The notes below the pieces were generated by a model that was given only the letters and a program-made list of their open reading frames with translations, was not told the origin of the DNA and ran no database searches. DNA of 64,000 nt from CAZJHX01 sp964545715 (GTDB lineage: Bacteria > Myxococcota_A > UBA9042 > GCA-2863065), in NCBI GenBank assembly GCA_964545715.1, contig CAZJHX010000019.1, forward strand, positions 26,965 to 90,964, written 5' to 3'. Every line of letters begins with the position of its first letter. The first letter of the stretch is position 1. Below, piece by piece: positions 8,338-15,667 of the stretch. A program made the translations under genes and the position numbers.

Positions 8338-8491
8338 AGACACTAACCGTCTGGAATCATTGAAACCCGCCACTGAGGCGTCTCACCGGAGTGTACCAAG
8401 GTGAAACACAGGCAGAACGCCGCAGCATAATTCGGCGTAGATTTCAGTTAGTTTCGCGTCTTGAAACACTGTATCGACTGATTCTCAAGAT

Positions 8492-8505
8492 GAGACGCCC
8501 GTCTC
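8492..8505. other. Short hairpin after the WD40-metallopeptidase gene
   Basis: GAGACG-CC-CGTCTC is a perfect inverted repeat immediately beyond the stop codon of the minus-strand gene ending at 8506. No T run follows, so a terminator role is uncertain. The rest of 8340-8490 holds no gene; a few TTTCAA/TGAAAC-like short motifs recur without clear meaning. Confidence 0.35.
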
Positions 8506-10563
8506 TCAAGGCGGCGTAGACGGGGCACTGAGGTAGATCCGGATCAGCTCCTCAAGGGTCGCGGCGCCCGCCCGAGCGGCCTGGTTGATTCGGGCGCCCC
8601 ACCAGACGTACACGGGGGCGTTTTGGAGCACCTGCAGACCCGACCCGCGCGCGTTCAGCCCAGCCGACTCACCCCGAGACGCGATAAAGCGATCGGTCGA
8701 CTGCGACTTCATGGCGGACACCTCCGATCGAAGCCGGGTGGCGTAATGCTCGTAGATCCAGTCGAATGCGCGCGCGGTGTAACCGAGGTCCGGCAGCTGC
8801 TCCAGCAGACGCGCCGTCAGCGCGGGCTGAACGGTGTTGGCCACCCACTCTTCGTACCAGTTTGTCTTGCGCAGCTTCATGAAGTTGCGGGCTGCGTGCA
8901 CGACCTCGTGCGGGATGTACCAGAGCAGCATCATGTCCGCGTGGCGGGTCAGCTCGTCCTCAGACCGCGAGGCGGTCACGCGCCGATTGACCGCGCGTCC
9001 CGCCGGCAGCAGCTCATACGGGTTCTGGTACATGATCGCCGCGCCGCCCGCGAAAAAGCCGAACTGGTCGGGATTGAGCTTCTTCAACCGGGGGTCGAAA
9101 CCGGCGACGCCGGTCAGCTTGCGAAGCTCTGCCACAGCCAGCCCGAAGATCCGCTGCGCCATGCGATCGTAGGCGGCCGCATCCGTGGCCAGGCGGGGCA
9201 GAAAGAGGTAGTGCTCCGCCGGAGCCGAGTATCCGCCGGCGCTGCGGGTGTGCACATTGACGCGAAACACGCGCCCGGCTCCCAGGCGCATGGGCGCCGA
9301 CGCTCTCAGGTGGCGGACGACCTGCTCGCCGGGTCGCACCGTGCCCACGAAGATCCGCCGATTAACGTCTCTGCCGCGCTCCGGCTCGAGGTTCAGCAGC
9401 GAGATCACCTCGAACGCCGGCACAGCGCCGGTGTTTGCCACGCGAATCGTGATGTCGAGCGCGTCGTCGGGCAGCGGCATCACGTCCAGGGCCACGGCCA
9501 GGCGCGGCGGGTCGTGCAGGACCCTGGGCGCCGGCTCCCAGCGGATCCGGTCACCGCCGACCAGCACGTCGCGCGCCGGCTGAGGGCCGAAGGACAGCGT
9601 GCGCAGATCGCCCGTACGGCCCCCGGCAAAGACCCAGCGCCCGGTCGGATCGACGGCCACCGACCGCACCTCCGGCGTGCTGAACTCGCCGTATAGCAAG
9701 CCGAAATGCACGTGGGTCCAGTCGGGCTTGAAGCCCGGCACGTCGCCCGCGGTGAGACGCCCCATGTGGACCCGGCCGCTGACCTCGCCCACCACCGCGT
9801 ACCCCCGTGAAAGATCGAAGGCCGCCGTGTCGAAGACCTCAAAAAAGCGCGCCGAGTCGGTCGTCACGCGCCAGAGCATCGGGTCGCCGCCGCGGCCGTA
9901 CAACACGGCAAGCTCCCCCTCGCTCAGGTCGTCCGAGATCGCCAGCTCCCGGCTGCCGCCGCGCTCATCCAGGACAAAGAAGCGCCGCTCGCTGCTTTTT
10001 GTATCCGTCACGGCGAGCCGCGAGCCGTCGCGACTGAGTTGAACGCGCTTGCCGTTGTATCCGAGGCGCCATGTGGGGGCGCCGGGGCCCTTGTCGTCGA
10101 TAGCCAGCCGGTGCACATCGCCTTGCTCGGTAGCGATCACAACGTGGCTTGAATCGGCGGCAAACGCGGCGCGCTCCGTACCGGCCAGTTCGAAGCGATT
10201 GACCAGTTCGAACCCCGACGCGACTCGCAGGACGTACACAAGGCCGTCGCCGGCCTCGATCAGCACCTGCTTGGAGTCGGGTGAGAACCAGACATCCAGC
10301 ACCGCACGGTCGGTCACGTGGACCTCCTCGCCCAGCGGTGTCAGGCCGCCGTGATCGTCGATGCGCCACAGCTGCAGGGTGTCTACGGTGTGCACCGACG
10401 CCAGCAGCCGCCCGTCGGGGCTGACATCCAGACCGTGGACCGTGCCGCTGCCCACCGTCAGTCGCGGCAGCACGTGCGGCTCGAGGTCGGCGTCTGTCGC
10501 AAACTGCGCTATCGGAGCGCCGCATCCGACCAACATCAGGCTTGCGAGAAGGAGGCGAGACAT
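8506..10563 (-). CDS. Lipoprotein: WD40-type beta-propeller fused to a HEXXH metallopeptidase-like domain
   Basis: 685 residues. The signal peptide MSRLLLASLMLVGCG has a lipobox Cys at residue 14. Residues about 40-370 show repeated WD40-like blades (LDVSPDGRLLASVHTVDTLQLWRI, VWFSPDSKQVLIE, VAVDPTGRWVFAGGRTG). A beta-rich linker follows. The C-terminal 200 residues contain HEVVH (552-556) and, 13 residues later, YEEWVAN, which matches the HEXXH plus downstream Glu zinc-binding pattern of gluzincins. It is probably attached to an envelope membrane. The start ATG has a TATCGT box 7 nt upstream. Substrate and activity are unknown; catalysis rests on the motif alone. Confidence 0.75.
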   Translation of the reverse strand: MSRLLLASLMLVGCGAPIAQFATDADLEPHVLPRLTVGSGTVHGLDVSPDGRLLASVHTVDTLQLWRIDDHGGLTPLGEEVHVTDRAVLDVWFSPDSKQVLIEAGDGLVYVLRVASGFELVNRFELAGTERAAFAADSSHVVIATEQGDVHRLAIDDKGPGAPTWRLGYNGKRVQLSRDGSRLAVTDTKSSERRFFVLDERGGSRELAISDDLSEGELAVLYGRGGDPMLWRVTTDSARFFEVFDTAAFDLSRGYAVVGEVSGRVHMGRLTAGDVPGFKPDWTHVHFGLLYGEFSTPEVRSVAVDPTGRWVFAGGRTGDLRTLSFGPQPARDVLVGGDRIRWEPAPRVLHDPPRLAVALDVMPLPDDALDITIRVANTGAVPAFEVISLLNLEPERGRDVNRRIFVGTVRPGEQVVRHLRASAPMRLGAGRVFRVNVHTRSAGGYSAPAEHYLFLPRLATDAAAYDRMAQRIFGLAVAELRKLTGVAGFDPRLKKLNPDQFGFFAGGAAIMYQNPYELLPAGRAVNRRVTASRSEDELTRHADMMLLWYIPHEVVHAARNFMKLRKTNWYEEWVANTVQPALTARLLEQLPDLGYTARAFDWIYEHYATRLRSEVSAMKSQSTDRFIASRGESAGLNARGSGLQVLQNAPVYVWWGARINQAARAGAATLEELIRIYLSAPSTPP

Positions 10564-10570
10564 GGCGGCG

Positions 10571-10576
10571 ACGATA
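10571..10576 (-). promoter_or_regulatory. -10 box, leaderless-type promoter
   Basis: TATCGT with an upstream TG (extended -10) on the minus strand ends 7 nt before the ATG at 10563. No Shine-Dalgarno fits in between, so the mRNA probably starts at or next to the start codon. Confidence 0.5.
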
Positions 10577-10584
10577 GCATGCGG

Positions 10585-10613
10585 TTGGACGTAGACCGCG
10601 GCCCTCATATACT
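10585..10613 (+). promoter_or_regulatory. Sigma-70 promoter giving a leaderless mRNA
   Basis: TTGGAC (10585-10590) and TATACT (10608-10613) are separated by exactly 17 bp. The -10 box ends 7 nt before the ATG at 10621, which places the expected transcription start on the A of the start codon. Confidence 0.65.
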
Positions 10614-10620
10614 GCGCGCG

Positions 10621-12342
10621 ATGGAGCGCTTCACAGCCACACTGCGACGCATCGACGGGCGCGGCTACAAGGCCTATAAAGACCTGCGCGGCGAGTACGA
10701 CTTCGGGGACTTCACCCTGTACATCGACCACGTGCAGGGCGACCCGTTCGCGGCGCCGAGCCGCATCGCCGTGTGGGTAAACGCCGCGGTCGCCGGGCTG
10801 GATGAGCGCCTGGTGCAGCCGCCCGCTCGGCGGATCGCCACCGAGGACTACCTGACGCGCCGCGTGGCGGCGACGATCGGCGCGGTCTGTCGCGGCGGAC
10901 GCGGATCCGGCAAGTCCGGGCGCGTGACCATCGATGTGCCCGGGCAGGAGGTGCTGGAGCGCACAAGCTGTCTCATCGACAAGGACGGCGTCGAGGTGCG
11001 GCTGACCGTAGGTCTACCGGCGGCGGGGCGGCGCGTTCTGGCGCGGGAGGCGGAGGCGATCTTCTGCCGGGAGCTGCCGGAGTTGGTGCGGCGAACCCTG
11101 GTGGCCGAGGCGCACGACGCAAACGCGATGCTGGCCCAGGCCAACGTCATCGAAGACCAGGTCACGCTGCGCGGGCTGCTGCCGGAGCTCGGGCTGGTCG
11201 CTTTTGTGGCGGATGGGGCGATTCTCCCGCGCCGCTCGGGGATTGACGACCGTGCGCTGACCACCGGGGCCGTTCCGTTTGGCCCGGTGCCGCAGACGCT
11301 GGCGGTGGAGGTGGACCTGCCTCACGCGGGGCGGGTCCGCGGTTTGGGCGTCCAGCGCGGCGTGACGCTGATCGTCGGCGGCGGATATCACGGCAAGTCC
11401 ACGCTGCTGGAGGCCCTTGGGCGCGGGATCTACAACCATATCGGCGGCGACGGGCGGGAGCTCGTGGTGACCAGTGGTGAGGCGATGTGTGTGCGCGCGG
11501 AGGACGGGCGGCGCGTCGAGCAGGTCGGCATCGACACGTTTATCGGGGACCTGCCCAACGGCGTAGACACGCGCACGTTCTCGACACAGCGGGCCTCGGG
11601 ATCCACCAGCCAGGCTGCCGCGATCATGGAGGCGCTGGAGGGCGGCGCCGACACGCTGCTGATCGACGAGGACACCAGCGCCAGCAACTTTCTGGTGCGC
11701 GACCACCGCATGCAGCGCCTGGTCCCGCGCGACAAAGAGCCGATCCGACCGTTTGTGGATCGGGTCCGGCAGCTGCTGGACGAGCGCGACGTGTCCACTG
11801 TGATGGTGCTGGGCGGGTGCAGCGACTATTTCGAGGTCGCCGACGCTGTCGTGCACATGGATGCCTACCGGCCGCACGACGTCGGCGCCCGCGTTCAGGA
11901 GATCATGGCCGAGCTGCCGGCCACCCGTGTGCGGGAGACCGGCGCGGAGGCGGTGGTTATGCGGCAGCGGATCGTGGGGCGCGCGGGGCTGAACCCGCAG
12001 AGCAGCCGCCGGCCGGGGCGCAACAAGGTCCGCGCCATGGCGACTCGCGCAATACGGCTGGGCGACCAGGAGATCGACATCTCGCTGCTGTCTCAGATCG
12101 TGGACGCCAGCCAGACCCGAGCGCTGGCCGATGCGCTGGTGTTCGTGCACGACGAGCTGGCGGACGGCCGCCGGACGATGGCCGAGATAGCGACCGCCCT
12201 GCGCGGCCTCATCGATGACAAGGGCCTGTGCGGCTATGCGGCCCGTCGCCACGGAGATCGGGCCGCTGTGCGCGCGCTGGATGTCGTGAGCGCCATCAAC
12301 CGCCTGCGCTCTTTGACCGTGACCCCACAAGAGAGAGACTGA
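10621..12342 (+). CDS. Predicted ATPase of the ABC class (COG3044/PF09818 family)
   Basis: 573 residues, the usual length for this family. The P-loop is GGGYHGKSTLLEAL (about residue 257), preceded by the family's N-terminal region (RRIDGRGYKAYKDLRGEY). A Walker B-like LLIDEDTSASNFL and the segment ADAVVHMDAYRP follow, both hallmarks of COG3044. The distant trypanosome relative MRB1590 binds RNA, so an RNA-linked role is possible. The gene is first in a tight operon with a zinc-ribbon protein (1 nt away) and a Doc-like protein. The promoter at 10585-10613 implies leaderless translation. Cellular role in bacteria is unknown. Confidence 0.9.
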   Translation: MERFTATLRRIDGRGYKAYKDLRGEYDFGDFTLYIDHVQGDPFAAPSRIAVWVNAAVAGLDERLVQPPARRIATEDYLTRRVAATIGAVCRGGRGSGKSGRVTIDVPGQEVLERTSCLIDKDGVEVRLTVGLPAAGRRVLAREAEAIFCRELPELVRRTLVAEAHDANAMLAQANVIEDQVTLRGLLPELGLVAFVADGAILPRRSGIDDRALTTGAVPFGPVPQTLAVEVDLPHAGRVRGLGVQRGVTLIVGGGYHGKSTLLEALGRGIYNHIGGDGRELVVTSGEAMCVRAEDGRRVEQVGIDTFIGDLPNGVDTRTFSTQRASGSTSQAAAIMEALEGGADTLLIDEDTSASNFLVRDHRMQRLVPRDKEPIRPFVDRVRQLLDERDVSTVMVLGGCSDYFEVADAVVHMDAYRPHDVGARVQEIMAELPATRVRETGAEAVVMRQRIVGRAGLNPQSSRRPGRNKVRAMATRAIRLGDQEIDISLLSQIVDASQTRALADALVFVHDELADGRRTMAEIATALRGLIDDKGLCGYAARRHGDRAAVRALDVVSAINRLRSLTVTPQERD

Positions 12343-12343
12343 C

Positions 12344-12724
12344 ATGCGTAACTGTCCTTCCTGCGGTACGCCGCTCACCGAAACCGAGATGGGCGGCCAG
12401 CGCGTCGATCGCTGCGGCACGTGCGCCGGCATCTTCTTCGACTATGGCGAGCTGGAGTCCATCCTCAGGATCGCGAGCCACTTCGACAAAGTGAAGCTGC
12501 CGGAGCCCGAGATCGAGAGCGTGCCTGTCGACGAGATCGAGCGCACGATGCTCTGCCCGGCCGACGGCGACGCCATGGAGCCCCGCGAGCTGGGCCAGAC
12601 GATCATCGACGAGTGCCCGCGCTGCCAGGGCATCTGGCTGGACGCCGACGAGATCTGCGCCCTGAAGCTGGCGGAGGCCAACATCCGCGAAAACCTCACC
12701 CTGTACCTGCGGCTGGGGAGCTGA
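12344..12724 (+). CDS. Double zf-TFIIB zinc-ribbon protein
   Basis: 126 residues with two TFIIB-type zinc ribbons. The first is complete (Cys4, Cys7, Cys24, Cys27 in CPSC and CGTC). The second has CPAD at residue 71 and CPRC at 91-94, so one ligand Cys is replaced by Asp or lost. Such proteins are usually small nucleic-acid or protein adaptors of unknown function. It is encoded between the ABC-class ATPase and the Doc-like gene with gaps of 1 and 2 nt, so the three are co-expressed. It occupies the place where a Phd-type antitoxin would be expected. Confidence 0.88.
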   Translation: MRNCPSCGTPLTETEMGGQRVDRCGTCAGIFFDYGELESILRIASHFDKVKLPEPEIESVPVDEIERTMLCPADGDAMEPRELGQTIIDECPRCQGIWLDADEICALKLAEANIRENLTLYLRLGS

Positions 12725-12726
12725 TC

Positions 12727-13143
12727 ATGAAGTACGTCAACAAGCGCATGGTCATCGTCATCAACAAGATGTGCGTCGAGATCACCGGCGGCCTGGGTGC
12801 CACCGGCACCGGCATCCGCGCGGGCGCCAATCTCGGCTTCGTGGACCGGATCCACGTCAACGAGATCTTCGGCATGACGATCTACCCCGACATCTACCAC
12901 CAGGCCGGGGCCTACATGTTCTACATCCTGAAGAACCACATCTTTTTGGACGGCAACAAGCGCACGGGGCTGGCGTGCGCCCTGACCTTTCTGCAGTGGA
13001 ACGGCATCGCCATCGCGCCGCTGCACGAGGACACGGTCTTCGACTTTGTCATCTCGATCGCGGCGGGCGCCAACGATCCGGACGACGCGGTGCCGCGAAT
13101 CGCGCAGTGGCTGCAGGGGATGTCCACCCCGTTCGTGGCTTAA
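12727..13143 (+). CDS. Fic/Doc family protein, Doc-type
   Basis: 138 residues, Doc-sized. The active-site loop HIFLDGNKRTG (71-81) has Lys-Arg in place of the Gly-x-Gly-Arg arrangement of AMP-transferring Fic enzymes, as in Doc, which phosphorylates EF-Tu. The N-terminal helix and IYPDIYHQAGAYMFYILKN match the death-on-curing family. No inhibitory [ST]xxxE[GN] helix is seen within it and no Phd-like gene is adjacent. The start ATG follows the zinc-ribbon stop by 2 nt. The stop overlaps the convergent Cys-rich lipoprotein stop. Toxicity is inferred from family only. Confidence 0.85.
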   Translation: MKYVNKRMVIVINKMCVEITGGLGATGTGIRAGANLGFVDRIHVNEIFGMTIYPDIYHQAGAYMFYILKNHIFLDGNKRTGLACALTFLQWNGIAIAPLHEDTVFDFVISIAAGANDPDDAVPRIAQWLQGMSTPFVA

Positions 13144-15653
13144 GTGCCGCCTTCACAGGTCGCCGCCGGGCCCGCCGGTCCGGTCGCGTCGACGCAGTCC
13201 ATGCCGTTGGCCGCGCAGTCCTCCTGCCCGATGAAGCCGGCGTCGCAATACAGAAGCTGGTTGTTGCCGGCACAGACCGCGGTCGTCGGGCCTTTGCTGC
13301 ACAGATCCGGACATTGTCCGCCGCAGCCGTCGTCCTCGAAGGGCTGCTTGCCGTTGCACTGGGGGCAGACGATGACGGCGTCCACGCACTTGGCGCCGGC
13401 CGGATCCATCTCGCAGGTCTTCTTCTCAATAGCGCAGTCGTAGCTGACCACGATGCCGGTGGCGTCGCAGGTGTGCAGCACGGTGCCCTCGCACATGCCG
13501 ATCTCGGCGATGGGGCAGGCGTTCTCGCAGAAGCCGCCGCAGCCGTCATCCGCGCCATTTGGCTTGCCGGTGCAGTCCGGCTCGCATGGCATGCAGACCG
13601 CGTTCTGGTCCACCAACTGGCAGACCATCGCCGAGCCCGCGCAGTCATAAATGGTCTGGAACCCGTCCTGGCAGTCGACCGCCAGGTCGCCTTTGCACGA
13701 GGAGGCCAGGCACTTCTTGCCGGTGCCGCAGTAGCCGCCGCAGCCGTCCGGCATCGTGTCGTCCTGCCCGGCGCAGTTGGGCACGCAGTCGACGCAGCCG
13801 GGTACGCCCTGCGGGTCCACCCAGCACTGCTGGAAGGTGGCTTCGCAGCTGTACACCGCGATCAGACCCGTAACGCACTCCACAACCGTGTTGTCGTAGC
13901 AGGAGCCTTTGAAGGTCGCCTCGTCGCAGGCTGCGCCGTCACCGCAGAAGCCGCCGCAGCCGTTGGGCGCGCCCTCGTTGCCGACCTGACAGGCCGGCGT
14001 GCAGCAGCCCTGTGGATCGTCCTTGGCGCAGAAGTCACAGTAGTCCGGGCAGCAGTCCCCCGCGGCCGCACATCCGGGCGCACAATTGCAGCCGCTCGAC
14101 GCGATACCGCCGCAGAAGCCGCTGCAAGTCGGGGGCGCCAGCGTGCACACGTCACCCTGACACTCGTAGCCCGCATCACACGGCCCGCAGTTGCCGCCGC
14201 AGCCGTCCACGCCGCACGTGTTGGGCGCGCACGACGGCACGCACTCACAGACGCCCCCGGGGTTGCAGAACTCTTTGGAGGAGTCGCAATTGCCGCACTC
14301 CCCGCCGCAGCCGTCCGGGCCACAGTTCTTCTCTTTGCACTGGGGCTCGCACTGGCACTGGCCGTTGTCGTCGCACGTGGCCGCCGAGTACTCGCACGTG
14401 CCGCAGGTGAACCCACAGCCGTCGTCGCCGCACTCCTTTCCGTCGCAGTCGGGCTTGCACACACAGACGCCGATGTCGCACACCTGATTGTCCCCGCACT
14501 CGCCGCAGCTGCCGTCGCACCCGTCGTCACCACACGTCTTGGCCTCACAGCTGGGCGTGCAGGGCGCCGCACAGGCGCCGTTTTCGCACAGCTGCCCGTC
14601 GGCGCACAGGCCACAGCTGCCGCCGCACCCGTCATCACCGCACTCGGCCGTACCGCAGTCCGGTACGCAGATGGTGGTGCACTGGCCCTCCACGCAAACC
14701 ATCCCGTCCAGGCAGGCGCCGCAGGTGCCCTCGCAGCCGTCGTCGCCGCACTCCTTGCCGTCACATAACGACTCGCACGGCCCATCGACGCAGAGCCCCT
14801 CGACGCACACCTCGGTGTCATCGCACGCTCCGCACGTGTCCCCGCACCCGTCGTCTCCGCACTCCAGGTCCTCGCACTGTGGCTCGCAGATCATCTCTGC
14901 GCACTGCCCCGCTTCACAGACCAGGTTGTCCGAACACACCCCGCAGAGCCTGCCGCAGCCGTCGTCGCCGCATTGCTTGCCGACACACTGAGCCACGCAG
15001 GGGCCGCAGACCCCGTCGGTACAGACGCCGTGGTCGGGACACGGCTCGTCATCACCGCATTCCGGCTCCGTGTCCGGCTCCAACTCCGAGCCGACGACCA
15101 CAACTTGATACGTGGTGAAGTGCTCCACGGGGAACACGAAGAGCGCGTCGAACAGGGCGCCCGGACGATTCTGCTCGATGCCCACCGGGCCGATCTCGAA
15201 GCCGACCACCTCCAGCCCCACCGGACCGATCTCAAAGCCCACGGACTCGAGTCCGACCGGGCCGATCTCAAAGCCCACCTCGGATCCGTCAGACTGACTC
15301 AGCACCGCAATCGAGCGACCTGAAAGCTCCGCCTCATTGTACTCACGCACTGAGAACGGAACGGAGAGAGTTACGGGACGGTCGAAAACTGTCCCCGGAG
15401 GGCCAAACTTCACGGCCGGCCCGACCGCCCGCACGATGAGCGCGGAGTCACCGGGAAGCGCCGTGGCGATGGTGGCGCCGGCGGCAACGGTGATCGGCTC
15501 AGCGCCGTCGTAGGCCCCGTCCGGGATCTCGATGCCGGCGCCGGCGAGGTCATCACGAACGGTGTTCGCCACGGGAGGAGCCCCGGGCTCATCTGCCGAG
15601 CAGCTCAGCCCGAACAGCATACCCACGACCGCGAGCAACCAGAATCTGCGCAC
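13140..15653 (-). CDS. Myxococcal-type Cys-rich repeat lipoprotein
   Basis: 837 residues from a GTG start. The signal peptide ends in GLSCS (lipobox Cys18). Residues 30-200 form a beta-rich domain, ending in three head-to-tail copies of GFEIGPVGLE. The remainder is a chain of about 15-18 Cys-rich modules of the type CxPxCxGKxCGDDGCGGxCGxC, becoming more divergent toward the C terminus. No enzymatic motif is visible; it is probably a disulfide-rich surface stalk or adhesin. It starts 15 nt after the interrupted kinase/ATPase gene and may be in its operon. Confidence 0.85.
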   Translation of the reverse strand: MRRFWLLAVVGMLFGLSCSADEPGAPPVANTVRDDLAGAGIEIPDGAYDGAEPITVAAGATIATALPGDSALIVRAVGPAVKFGPPGTVFDRPVTLSVPFSVREYNEAELSGRSIAVLSQSDGSEVGFEIGPVGLESVGFEIGPVGLEVVGFEIGPVGIEQNRPGALFDALFVFPVEHFTTYQVVVVGSELEPDTEPECGDDEPCPDHGVCTDGVCGPCVAQCVGKQCGDDGCGRLCGVCSDNLVCEAGQCAEMICEPQCEDLECGDDGCGDTCGACDDTEVCVEGLCVDGPCESLCDGKECGDDGCEGTCGACLDGMVCVEGQCTTICVPDCGTAECGDDGCGGSCGLCADGQLCENGACAAPCTPSCEAKTCGDDGCDGSCGECGDNQVCDIGVCVCKPDCDGKECGDDGCGFTCGTCEYSAATCDDNGQCQCEPQCKEKNCGPDGCGGECGNCDSSKEFCNPGGVCECVPSCAPNTCGVDGCGGNCGPCDAGYECQGDVCTLAPPTCSGFCGGIASSGCNCAPGCAAAGDCCPDYCDFCAKDDPQGCCTPACQVGNEGAPNGCGGFCGDGAACDEATFKGSCYDNTVVECVTGLIAVYSCEATFQQCWVDPQGVPGCVDCVPNCAGQDDTMPDGCGGYCGTGKKCLASSCKGDLAVDCQDGFQTIYDCAGSAMVCQLVDQNAVCMPCEPDCTGKPNGADDGCGGFCENACPIAEIGMCEGTVLHTCDATGIVVSYDCAIEKKTCEMDPAGAKCVDAVIVCPQCNGKQPFEDDGCGGQCPDLCSKGPTTAVCAGNNQLLYCDAGFIGQEDCAANGMDCVDATGPAGPAATCEGGT
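15178..15285 (-). repeat. 36-bp tandem repeat inside the Cys-rich lipoprotein gene
   Basis: Three in-frame copies of a 36-bp unit encode VGFEIGPVGLE-type dodecapeptides in the N-terminal domain. The copies differ at a few third positions, so they are not fresh duplicates, but the unit length is constant. Confidence 0.7.
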
Positions 15654-15667
15654 TTGTGTCCTCTTAC

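Noticed and set aside
8188..8373. 61-codon minus-strand open frame in the intergenic region
   Set aside because: No ribosome binding site or recognisable family. It starts upstream of the predicted sigma-54 start and overlaps the hairpins, so it is kept only as part of the RNA candidate.
8127..8505. Cobalamin riboswitch before the BtuB-like receptor
   Set aside because: The conserved B12-box and the GGGAA / GCCACTG arrangement could not be aligned; only generic hairpins are visible.
12771..14768. 665-codon plus-strand frame opposite the Cys-rich lipoprotein gene
   Set aside because: Ala/Val/Arg-rich composition typical of an antisense shadow; the minus strand has regular Cys spacing.
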